64,000 nt of DNA from NCBI GenBank assembly GCA_022772085.1, contig JALFBN010000015.1, positions 1-64,000 on the forward strand, read 5' to 3'. Within the stretch, counting starts at the first letter, position 1; every line of letters starts with the position of its first letter. A model generated the notes under the pieces. That model was given only the letters and a program-made list of their open reading frames with translations, made no database searches and was not told where the DNA came from. This stretch comes from Porphyromonas sp. (lineage in GTDB: Bacteria; Bacteroidota; Bacteroidia; Bacteroidales; Porphyromonadaceae). Positions 19,207-28,348 of the stretch are shown piece after piece. The translations under genes were made by a program, and so were the position numbers.

Positions 19207-21192
19207 ATGAACGAAATAGAGGATTTCATGTCTAACAAAGGCAGATGGAATAAACTAAAAAAGCGAATGCAATGGCGAATTATGGCGGTTGCATTCGTCG
19301 GTTTATTCGTGCTCTTTTCCTCTTTTGCTCTAACACCTCCTCCGCCCGTACTCGGTGGACAAAATCCTCCTCAAGGCTCTAAAAGGATTATCCTTGACTA
19401 TGCCGATAAACTCGAATACGATGCACAACTAAACCCGGGAGTACAACGGCTCATAGGCAATGTCCAACTGAGACACCTCAACTGGACGATGACCTGCGAT
19501 AGTGCATTCCTCGACCAAACTACTGACCAGTTCGAAGCCTTTGGTAATGTAGAGATACATGAGGGCAATGAGGTGACTATACTTGCCAAGTACCTACACT
19601 ACGATGGAGTGGCTCGATTCGCCAAACTTCGTCACACAGTGGAGCTACGCAATAGTACAGCTACCCTCTATACCGACAGTCTTGACTATGATCGAATGGC
19701 GGGTAAGGGTTATTATTTCGATACTGGAACGGTCGTCGATTCTCTCAACACCCTAACCTCCGTATATGGTGAGTACACGCCCAGCACCGACGAAGCGATA
19801 TTCCAAGATGCAGTAGAGCTTGTCAATCCTGACTTTACCCTTACGACCGACTATTTGCTCTACAATACACGCACTAAAATTGCAGTCTATGATAGTCCAA
19901 CTCACATTGTATCTGATTCGGGACACATTGAAAGTACCCGAGGCGTATACGATACAGAGCGCGACTTGGGCATACTACTAGATCGCTCTATCGTATACAA
20001 TACACATGGCACCGTGGAAAGCGACTCCATGCTCTATGACAACAAGATCAAGTATGCCGAGGCCTTTGGGAATATGGTGCTCATTGATACCATTAACAAA
20101 GTGATCCTACGAGGGGAATATGGCTATTATGACGAAAATAAAGAGTACGCCTTTGCCACACAACACGCTTGGCTCACCGATTACTCCAAACCCGACACGC
20201 TATACCTGGGAGCAGATACTTTAGAACTCATTACTCAAAAGCAAGAACCTAAAGATATCCGACTCACAAGGGCTTATCATCACACGAGAACCTTCCGAAA
20301 AGATGCTCAAGCTATTGCGGACTCTACGCACTACTTTTCACTAGACTCCTCTATGACTTTTTATGGCAATCCGATCCTTTGGCGCGATAGCATGCAACTG
20401 GAGGGTGACACCATAAGACTTCAATTTGCCGATGATACCCTACATCATGCTGACGCATGGCTCAATAGCAAAGCGATGCGCCTGCTAGAGGAGGATAAAT
20501 TCGAGCAACTCAAAGGCGATTCCTTAACGGCCTTTTTCGCTGACAGTTCGGTACGAGAAATACAAGCACATGGTAATGTCGATATGGCCTACTATGCGCT
20601 ACAAGAGTCGATAAAGCGCTATTACGCCATTGGTCGCGTCAAAGCACCTCATGTTTACGCATATATAGAAGCCGATACCTTACGGAAAGCTCTTTGGCTT
20701 GGACCTGCCGAGGGAGCTATCCACCCAATAGAAAGTGCAGGACCCGATATTGCAATGATTTCCGGACTTCTGTGGCAACCCGAAAAGCGACCTCAATCAC
20801 CTGAAGATATATTTACCCTCACATTGGACTCTTTAGGTAATCCAATTCCCTACTCGCATCCACCCATCTCCTCACTCAACGGATTTAAGGGTGCACAAGC
20901 AGCCCTACGAGCCTACCAACTGATGGAGCAGGAGATTGCATCCAAAACGCAACAAAAGGAAAAAGAAGGGGATCCAAACCACGAAGATAAGGAACAACCC
21001 ACTACTGATACAAAGCCTGGGCTAAGTCCCTATATCCGTCGCCTCGATGAGACGACGCCCCCGTGGCAGGCTCCTGATCCTCTGAAAGACTTCAACTTAA
21101 CATACTTATGGCACTCTTCTTCTTCAACAACAAAAGAACACGCAAGTTCGAACACAAGCCCATTTATTGGAATCCCGAACGAGAAGCCCTAG
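19207..21192 (+). CDS. OstA/LptA-LptD-N-like organic solvent tolerance protein
   Basis: 661 aa; repeated OstA-like strands (ADKLEYDAQLNPGVQRLIGNVQLRH, DSLDYDRMAGKGYYF); N-terminal TM. Confidence 0.85.
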   Translation: MNEIEDFMSNKGRWNKLKKRMQWRIMAVAFVGLFVLFSSFALTPPPPVLGGQNPPQGSKRIILDYADKLEYDAQLNPGVQRLIGNVQLRHLNWTMTCDSAFLDQTTDQFEAFGNVEIHEGNEVTILAKYLHYDGVARFAKLRHTVELRNSTATLYTDSLDYDRMAGKGYYFDTGTVVDSLNTLTSVYGEYTPSTDEAIFQDAVELVNPDFTLTTDYLLYNTRTKIAVYDSPTHIVSDSGHIESTRGVYDTERDLGILLDRSIVYNTHGTVESDSMLYDNKIKYAEAFGNMVLIDTINKVILRGEYGYYDENKEYAFATQHAWLTDYSKPDTLYLGADTLELITQKQEPKDIRLTRAYHHTRTFRKDAQAIADSTHYFSLDSSMTFYGNPILWRDSMQLEGDTIRLQFADDTLHHADAWLNSKAMRLLEEDKFEQLKGDSLTAFFADSSVREIQAHGNVDMAYYALQESIKRYYAIGRVKAPHVYAYIEADTLRKALWLGPAEGAIHPIESAGPDIAMISGLLWQPEKRPQSPEDIFTLTLDSLGNPIPYSHPPISSLNGFKGAQAALRAYQLMEQEIASKTQQKEKEGDPNHEDKEQPTTDTKPGLSPYIRRLDETTPPWQAPDPLKDFNLTYLWHSSSSTTKEHASSNTSPFIGIPNEKP

Positions 21193-21506
21193 AGGATCGT
21201 GTGGCTCGCATCCGCAAAGAATTGGAGGAAAGTGGAGAGATCGACACCAATAAGAAGGTTGAGCTTTATAACTCCGAAACGCTACTCGGGAAACAGCTCA
21301 TAGAGCGCCAGGAGTGCGTAAAGAGCGAAGAACAGCACACTCAATTTTCAGAAGAGTTTCGTGCTTCTATGTTACAAAATATGAGCCACTTGAGCCAACA
21401 GGAGCAAAAGGGAATCTCGGGAAGTGGTCGGATCAATGAGATCTTGAAGATCCTCGTTGTACTTTTGGTTTTGGGAGTTGTAGTGTGGTATCTATATTAT
21501 AGATAA
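21108..21506 (+). CDS. Small C-terminal TM protein, conserved between ostA-like gene and mutL
   Basis: 132 aa; MALFFFNNKRTRKFEHKPIYWNPEREALEDR..., C-terminal TM helix; overlaps upstream CDS by 85 nt; its TAA shares one base with mutL ATG. Confidence 0.8.
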   Translation: MALFFFNNKRTRKFEHKPIYWNPEREALEDRVARIRKELEESGEIDTNKKVELYNSETLLGKQLIERQECVKSEEQHTQFSEEFRASMLQNMSHLSQQEQKGISGSGRINEILKILVVLLVLGVVVWYLYYR

Positions 21507-23434
21507 TGAGTGATATAATCCATGTACTACCTGATAGTATAGCCAATCAGATAGCAGCTGGAGAGGTAATCCAACGTCCGGCTTCTATCCTCAAGGAATT
21601 GGTGGAAAACTCGCTCGATGCAGGAGCGAAGCACATCGTCATAGAGATCGAGGATGCAGGCAAAGCATGCCTCAAAGTTACTGATGATGGATGTGGTATG
21701 TCTCCCATGGATGCACGTATGGCATTCGAGCGTCATGCCACTAGTAAGATCGCAAAAGTTGACGATCTCTTCGCCCTACAATCAATGGGATTTCGAGGCG
21801 AGGCCTTAGCTTCTATCGCATCCGTTGCACAAATCGAGCTGACTACACGGCGTAAAGAGGACGATATGGCGACACAGCTGATACTCAATGGTTCGGAAGT
21901 CATGGAGGTGCGCCATGTGGCTGCTCCCATAGGGAGTTGTTTTGTTATCCGTAATATCTTTTTCAATGTTCCGGCTCGCCGACGATTTTTGAAGTCCAAT
22001 CAAACGGAAATTAAGCACCTTCTAGAACAATTTGAGCGCATCGCATTGGTCTATCCAAGCATCTCATTCTCGTTTTATAGTGATAAGAATCTGGTATTGG
22101 ATCTCCCGGCAACCAGTCAAAGACGTCGCATATCCGATACCCTGGGACATACTTTTGATAAGGGATTGATACCCATAGACTTTAATAATGAAATACTAAC
22201 AATTAGCGGTTTTGTTTCGCAACCCGATCATGCCAAGAAGCGGGGAGCAGAACAATTTTTGTTTGTCAATGGGCGATATATGCGCCATCCCTATTTTCAT
22301 CGTGCTATTATATCAGTTTACGAGAAGCTACTTGCCCCAGGGTATGCCCCCAATTACTTCCTATTTTTCTCGGTAGACCCCTCACGTATCGACGTCAATA
22401 TACATCCGACAAAGACGGAAATTAAATTCCTAGACGAGCAGGCAATCTTTAAACTTTTGACTATTGCCATTCATCAATCACTGAGCACTAAGCTAGCTAT
22501 TCCCACAATTGATTTTGAGCGTAAAAGCATTGTAGATATTCCCATCTATTCGGGCAAAAAGGATCATGTACTCCCCTCTCCCGACCAACCGCTAGACCCC
22601 TCGTACAATCCATTTAGTGCACAGGGGACTGCAGACGGAGCCTCCTATACAACACCCATTGCCTCTTCTTCGCACCGCCCTAAAGTGGATTGGCAATCCA
22701 TGTTTGAAAGCTTTGAACGTCATCGATGTAACAAAAAAGAGAACGGTACAGCTCCAATACCGGTCCCCTCGCAGCAAGATCCTTCCAACTTATACTCAAA
22801 GGAAAGCCCCAAACAGGAGCCTCTATTTCCCAACGAAGAGTCACTAATTCTTGCGGAATCTTTGTCTAATGCTCCCAGAGGATGCTTCTTGCATGCAAAA
22901 AAATACATTATCAGCTCCATCAGCCGAGGACTTGTACTTATAGATTACAAACGCGCTCAGCAACGGATCCTTTATGAACAAATCAAAAAGGAACTGGCAC
23001 AAGAGGATAAGGAATTGATAAGTCGCAAGATGCTTTTCCCCGAGATCTGTTCCTTCCCCATCAAAGAGATTGCGTTGGTAGATCAGCTATTGCCTGACTT
23101 AGCTTCCGTGGGCTTTGAGATTACCTCTTTGGGAGGAGGATGTTACTCGATACTCTCCGTTCCGGGATTCATAGAGGACGATATACGAGGTTCGGTACAG
23201 CAAATTGTCTCAACGGCTATTGAACAATCTATTTCGTCGCGAGAGGCTTTGATCGAACTCCTCGCTCTGCAACTGGCAACCAACAAGGGAAAAAGTGGAC
23301 TCTCTCCCTCTACAGAAAACCTCGAATCCCTCATAGCTCAACTTTTTTCGTGCGAGGAATGCACCTATACGCCTCAGGGAAAACTGATCATGCGCATCCT
23401 ATCGGACGAAGATATTCAGAGAGAATTTAGTTAG
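21506..23434 (+). CDS. mutL: DNA mismatch repair protein MutL
   Basis: 642 aa; NQIAAGEVIQRPASILKELVENSLDAGA, DDGCGM, RGEALASIASVAQ, FVNGRYMRH. Confidence 0.96.
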   Translation: MSDIIHVLPDSIANQIAAGEVIQRPASILKELVENSLDAGAKHIVIEIEDAGKACLKVTDDGCGMSPMDARMAFERHATSKIAKVDDLFALQSMGFRGEALASIASVAQIELTTRRKEDDMATQLILNGSEVMEVRHVAAPIGSCFVIRNIFFNVPARRRFLKSNQTEIKHLLEQFERIALVYPSISFSFYSDKNLVLDLPATSQRRRISDTLGHTFDKGLIPIDFNNEILTISGFVSQPDHAKKRGAEQFLFVNGRYMRHPYFHRAIISVYEKLLAPGYAPNYFLFFSVDPSRIDVNIHPTKTEIKFLDEQAIFKLLTIAIHQSLSTKLAIPTIDFERKSIVDIPIYSGKKDHVLPSPDQPLDPSYNPFSAQGTADGASYTTPIASSSHRPKVDWQSMFESFERHRCNKKENGTAPIPVPSQQDPSNLYSKESPKQEPLFPNEESLILAESLSNAPRGCFLHAKKYIISSISRGLVLIDYKRAQQRILYEQIKKELAQEDKELISRKMLFPEICSFPIKEIALVDQLLPDLASVGFEITSLGGGCYSILSVPGFIEDDIRGSVQQIVSTAIEQSISSREALIELLALQLATNKGKSGLSPSTENLESLIAQLFSCEECTYTPQGKLIMRILSDEDIQREFS

Positions 23435-23456
23435 CAACCAATCAAGATAGAACACT

Positions 23457-23987
23457 ATGAAGAACGCCTTTAGACACAAAATTCTCTACCTCCTCCTACT
23501 CTCCCTTTCGGGGTGGAGTCTCAAAGCTCAGCAGGAGGGCTTTATGCTCACTACGGAAAACGATTCCCTGCATTACGTAATCTATCGAAGTAGTGAGGGC
23601 GTGGATCGCTGGAAGATCCCCTACCCTGTATACCAGTTTCACGTGGGTGATATTGACAATAATGGCATTGACGAAGCCCTTGTCGGAGTAATTAAGCCAA
23701 CTCGTTTTTTTCCTCTAGGACGGCGGATTTTCATCTTCAAAGTATTTCGCAACAAGGTGCGCCCTCTTTGGATGGGTTCTAGAATCGGCGATCCTTTACT
23801 TGATTTTCGGATTGTCGAGGTGGAGGGTCGTCATTTGCTACGCTGTCTAGGACAATCCGAAACAACCCAGCCACTCTACACAGTAGCGGATTTCTGTACA
23901 AAAAAGTTCGGTGTACAATTTGTGCGCTATCGTGCCAAAGAGGTCTCTTATGACCAGGCGTTGCAAGCCTTTAAAGCTAATGATTAA
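23457..23987 (+). CDS. Exported VCBS/FG-GAP-like small protein
   Basis: 176 aa; signal peptide, GDIDNNGIDEALVGV repeat-like motif. Confidence 0.55.
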   Translation: MKNAFRHKILYLLLLSLSGWSLKAQQEGFMLTTENDSLHYVIYRSSEGVDRWKIPYPVYQFHVGDIDNNGIDEALVGVIKPTRFFPLGRRIFIFKVFRNKVRPLWMGSRIGDPLLDFRIVEVEGRHLLRCLGQSETTQPLYTVADFCTKKFGVQFVRYRAKEVSYDQALQAFKAND

Positions 23988-24012
23988 CAATGACCACTTA
24001 ATTTAATATGTT

Positions 24013-26520
24013 ATGAAAAGAAGTTTTTTAGTACTCGTCCTCGCTCTCTGCACAATACTCTCCCTTGTAGTAGCGTGTGGGACTCGGGCAAACAATGGTA
24101 CATCTGAGAACGGGCGAACACAACGTTATGTACCCAAAGTGATGCCCAAAGTACATCCCGAGGCATTGCTAGCCAACAACAAAATCGATTCGATATTCCT
24201 ACGCCGGAGTCCTCTCGATCCAAACATGGATATATCGAAGTACAATCTCTACGAACTACTTGCAATCAAACACTCGATCAAGGCTCGTTATGGGCAATGG
24301 TTTCAGGAGCAGACCTTCTTAGCCCCTCTTCGGGCAACCGATTGGTATGAGAATCTGGTTCTGGATAAAGTATACAAGCTATACGAAGCCGATCCCCTGT
24401 ATGAGGATGTTCATGATATTGTTTTGGCAGAAGCTAAACTCTCTCTGGCTGACCAAACCTTCATACAACGTATCGAGAAGCGGATATCCGAGCTTCGGCT
24501 TCAGAACTACCAATCGGTCAAAGACTACCGCGTGAACATAAAAAACGTCATCAACCCCTTCTTGCTCGAAGACTTCTCGACAGATCTACAACATCTACTC
24601 TCCGCAAATGGATTTGCTATTGTACCAAGCCAATATGACCAACTCTTTGAGGTGTATGAGAGTAATCAGTACATGACAATGCCCCATTTCATTACAACAG
24701 ATCTTTACTTGCAACTCTTCCATATGTACTTCGACTGTATGTTGCGAGAGCTCGAAAAGGATAAACTCATCCCCATGCTCACAAAGTTCAGCAAGGATAT
24801 GCATCAAAAGATGCAACAGAAGCGAGCACACGTGAAGGCAAATAATATGAAAGAGGCAATCGACTATGACCTTGCCTTTTGGGCTATCGGGCACAAACTG
24901 CTCACAGAGGAAAAGTGGCTCGAAGTACCCAATAAGTACAAAAACATTGCTCAAGAGGAGGTGCGCAACGTACTTGATGCTCGCCCCAAACCATCGCGAT
25001 TCCTCCCCAACGGAGACTATTATTTTATGTATGATCTATATACGCCTCGAGGACATTATACCCGTAATGCCCAATTCAAGAGATACTTCAGGGGCATGAT
25101 GTGGTTCCAAAATGCACCAAGTTGTCTGGAGGACCTCTCCTGTCTGCGCCAAGCAATTGTACCGGCTGTGATCCTCAACGAAAGTCCCGGCCTACGCAAA
25201 CAATACGAAGCTATTACGAGTCCAATTCACTTTATCGTGGGAGAGCCTGATAACCTATCTACCCTACAACTAGCCGATATGATCAAGCAAAAGGGCTACA
25301 CCTTTGATCAACTGATGACCGATGACCAAGTGCTAAGATCTCTACAAACAGAGATGAAAAAACTTGCTGATGCTCAAAATAAAATTAGTCCGATAGGAGA
25401 TAATGCGAAAACATGCAGGGAGAAGATCAACATTATGCCCCAACGCTACCTCCCCGACAATGAGGTACTCCTACACATGGTGGACTACGACTCACAAAAG
25501 AGCCTGCGCCCCTATCCTTCGGGATTGGATGTATTGGCATCATTCGGATGGAAACAAGCTGAAGACCTCCTCATGGGCGAACTTGGAGAAGAGAACCTCG
25601 TATGGCAAGACTTTGGCAATAAGCTCAATGCTCAGAAGCTGAAGATGTCTCAGGTTAATTGGGAAGTCTCGATGTACAACAAGTGGATAAAAAGCCTTCT
25701 AGAATTACAGAAAAAGGAGAAAAATGCCCCTTACTTTATGGTCACACCCGAGTGGGGTAAAAAAGATTTGAATGCAGCACTAGCCTCTTGGAGCGAATTA
25801 AAACATGATGTGATCCTCTACGCCGAGCAACCCATAGGGGCGGAATGCGGAGCGGGCAGTGAGCTACCCGAACCCTATTTCCGCAGTTATGTAGAGCCCA
25901 ATGTTGCCTACTGGCAGGAGGCTATTGCTTTGATAGACCTTACAACCTCTCTACTCAAAAAACACAATCTCCTAACCAAACGTATGGGGTCTATCTCTAC
26001 CTCTGTACGAGAGATAGCTGAACTGTTCCTCAATGTAAGTCAAAAGGAACTAAACAACGAGCCAATACCCATAGAGCTTTACAGCAACCTTGAGTCCATT
26101 GGAGGCTCGATTGAGTATCTCACTCTAGACTTGATCAGTACCGGAACAGACGATTCCCCTACGGGATGGGGATTCGTATCCGGTACGGACAAAAGCGTTG
26201 CCGTAGTGGCAGACGTCTACACAGCCAATGCGAGTAACAACCGCGATAAAAAAGGGATACTATACGAAGCCACCGGTGATGTAGACGAGATCTATGTCAT
26301 TGTAGAGATGGACGGCTTCCTCTACCTCACCCGAGGAGCTGTACTCAGCTACCGAGAGTTCAAAGAACCCATAGATAATCCTCGTCACACGGATGAGTCT
26401 TGGCAACAACTTCTTAAGATGCAACCAAACCACGGCATCCCCTCTTGGATGCGGGAGATTATCCTCAATGGCAAAATCGTTGTACCTGACGAAACGATTT
26501 TTTATAGTTCCGGATGCTAA
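24013..26520 (+). CDS. DUF3160-type lipoprotein
   Basis: 835 aa; lipobox LSLVVAC; overall sequence resembles DUF3160 proteins (recognised from memory). Confidence 0.75.
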   Translation: MKRSFLVLVLALCTILSLVVACGTRANNGTSENGRTQRYVPKVMPKVHPEALLANNKIDSIFLRRSPLDPNMDISKYNLYELLAIKHSIKARYGQWFQEQTFLAPLRATDWYENLVLDKVYKLYEADPLYEDVHDIVLAEAKLSLADQTFIQRIEKRISELRLQNYQSVKDYRVNIKNVINPFLLEDFSTDLQHLLSANGFAIVPSQYDQLFEVYESNQYMTMPHFITTDLYLQLFHMYFDCMLRELEKDKLIPMLTKFSKDMHQKMQQKRAHVKANNMKEAIDYDLAFWAIGHKLLTEEKWLEVPNKYKNIAQEEVRNVLDARPKPSRFLPNGDYYFMYDLYTPRGHYTRNAQFKRYFRGMMWFQNAPSCLEDLSCLRQAIVPAVILNESPGLRKQYEAITSPIHFIVGEPDNLSTLQLADMIKQKGYTFDQLMTDDQVLRSLQTEMKKLADAQNKISPIGDNAKTCREKINIMPQRYLPDNEVLLHMVDYDSQKSLRPYPSGLDVLASFGWKQAEDLLMGELGEENLVWQDFGNKLNAQKLKMSQVNWEVSMYNKWIKSLLELQKKEKNAPYFMVTPEWGKKDLNAALASWSELKHDVILYAEQPIGAECGAGSELPEPYFRSYVEPNVAYWQEAIALIDLTTSLLKKHNLLTKRMGSISTSVREIAELFLNVSQKELNNEPIPIELYSNLESIGGSIEYLTLDLISTGTDDSPTGWGFVSGTDKSVAVVADVYTANASNNRDKKGILYEATGDVDEIYVIVEMDGFLYLTRGAVLSYREFKEPIDNPRHTDESWQQLLKMQPNHGIPSWMREIILNGKIVVPDETIFYSSGC

Positions 26521-27461
26521 GATCCTATAATCCAATCCTTTGCCGAGCATTGTCCCTATTCTTTTTAATATGGATAGGGGCAATGCCTCTTGGGTTATGG
26601 GGGCAGAGCGATACACTTAGGATCGCTTTCACGGGAGATATACTGCTGGATCGAGGAGTACGTACCGTGATTGAAAAAAAGGGTATAGACTACTTATTTG
26701 ATCCCATGTTAGACTCTGTATTTGCCTCTTGTAATATTGTGATCGGGAATTTGGAGTGCCCTGCCACTAAAATAGAGGCCCCCGTGAATAAACGATTCAT
26801 ATTCCGTGGTGAACCTGAGTGGCTTCATGCTCTCAAATTTCATGGATTTACACATCTGAATATGGCAAACAACCATACGATGGATCAGGGAAGAGAAGGA
26901 CTTCTTGATACATGGCGAAATATCCAAAAGGCTCAAATGATTCCTCTAGGAGCCGGTAGTACTGCCGATGAAGCCGAACAACCCTTTTTACTGGCTATAC
27001 ATCCTCGCCCCATATACATTTATACGTCACTATTTGCCTATTCCGAAAATTGGCTTTACCTCCGAGAGAAACCCAACGTAAACCAACTCAAAACATCCTC
27101 TCTTGCCACACAGATTATCCACTGTCGCAGGCAACACCCCGACGCCTATATCATCGTATTGCTACATTGGGGACTGGAACACTCATTGAAGCCGACCCTC
27201 TCGCAAACAATCACCGCTGAGCAACTGCTAAAAAGTGGGGCAGATTGCATTGTAGGGCATCACTCGCACACGGTACAAGATTATGGGGAACTTTTCGAGA
27301 AACCCGTTTACTACAATATAGGTAATTACATCTTCGACCAGTCTAAACCAATCAATAGTCAAGCCCTTGTGATACGACTAGACGTTACAAGTCAGAATGC
27401 AATCCACTACGCTCTCCCCATACAGATCAAAAATTGTAGGCCTTCACTCAAAAAAATATAG
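26514..27461 (+). CDS. CapA/poly-gamma-glutamate-synthesis-type metallophosphatase
   Basis: 315 aa; RIAFTGDILLDRGV, GNLECPAT, NMANNHTMDQGREGLLDT, VLLHWGLEH, IVGHHSHTVQ; 7-nt overlap with upstream gene. Confidence 0.9.
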   Translation: MLRSYNPILCRALSLFFLIWIGAMPLGLWGQSDTLRIAFTGDILLDRGVRTVIEKKGIDYLFDPMLDSVFASCNIVIGNLECPATKIEAPVNKRFIFRGEPEWLHALKFHGFTHLNMANNHTMDQGREGLLDTWRNIQKAQMIPLGAGSTADEAEQPFLLAIHPRPIYIYTSLFAYSENWLYLREKPNVNQLKTSSLATQIIHCRRQHPDAYIIVLLHWGLEHSLKPTLSQTITAEQLLKSGADCIVGHHSHTVQDYGELFEKPVYYNIGNYIFDQSKPINSQALVIRLDVTSQNAIHYALPIQIKNCRPSLKKI

Positions 27462-27488
27462 GGTAACAGTCCACTAACTGTTGCCCTA
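27459..27488. terminator. Bidirectional hairpin between convergent CapA-like gene and trmN6
   Basis: TAGGGTAACAGT-CCACTA-ACTGTTGCCCTA, 12 bp with one G:U; includes the CapA stop codon. Confidence 0.65.
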
Positions 27489-27546
27489 CATTTTACAATC
27501 TATTGGTCAGAAAAAAAATACTCATCAAAGAAACATGAGCAAGGGA

Positions 27547-28335
27547 TCAAAGAAAAGTATAAAATGGACGGACAAGATCGAGATATTCAGGCGTATAGGA
27601 GGAGGAATCCGATCCATGAATATCAAGGATCTGCAATGGAATAGGAGCTCTTGAATCCTCAAAATCTCTGCTCCATGCGCTCAAGAGTCGCTTCGGAAAT
27701 TTGCGTGAAACAGTGCGCACAGCCGTTAATTGTATGGGGATGAGCCCATGGGAAAAAGCAATCTTCCGCAGTTCGTCCAACTGGTCATAAGGGGTAACGA
27801 GAGCCACTACCCCACGAAGGGAAAGTAACTCCGAAGAGCGACGTAAAACCACTTCAGGCGAAAGTGTATCCACCGCTCGAGCCGTGTGTCGAGCATCCGA
27901 TCGGGCTTGTAAGGTATTCTTGTAATAGGGCGGATTGGATACGATTAAATCATACGAATTGTGAGGTGCTGACCATGTTGCAAAATCAGACTGCACGATC
28001 TGAACCCGAGAGGCAAAAGGTGATAGCATCGCATTACACGTAGCTCGCTCCACAGCCAAAGGCTCAATCTCCAGAGCCGTTACCTCAGCCCGATCAAAGC
28101 GTTGAGCCAACATCAATGTAATAAGCCCCGTACCACACCCGACATCGAGGATCTGCAACGAAGTCTTGTCTCCCTCTTCCACCGAAGCCCATGCACCCAA
28201 GAGAACACCATCCGTACCGATACGCATCCCGCACCCCGCCTGATTGAGGCTGAATTGTTTGAAGTGAAAAAGTTCTTCGCTCGACATAAAAAGAATGGGT
28301 GCCTCAGATCTATACCAATCCAAAGCACCCGTCAT
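27547..28335 (-). CDS. trmN6: tRNA1(Val) (adenine(37)-N6)-methyltransferase
   Basis: 262 aa; HFKQFSLNQAGCGMRIGTDGVLLGAWA, LDVGCGTGLITLMLAQR, DLIVSNPPYY. Confidence 0.92.
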   Translation of the reverse strand: MTGALDWYRSEAPILFMSSEELFHFKQFSLNQAGCGMRIGTDGVLLGAWASVEEGDKTSLQILDVGCGTGLITLMLAQRFDRAEVTALEIEPLAVERATCNAMLSPFASRVQIVQSDFATWSAPHNSYDLIVSNPPYYKNTLQARSDARHTARAVDTLSPEVVLRRSSELLSLRGVVALVTPYDQLDELRKIAFSHGLIPIQLTAVRTVSRKFPKRLLSAWSRDFEDSRAPIPLQILDIHGSDSSSYTPEYLDLVRPFYTFL

Positions 28336-28348
28336 GAATCAAATAACG

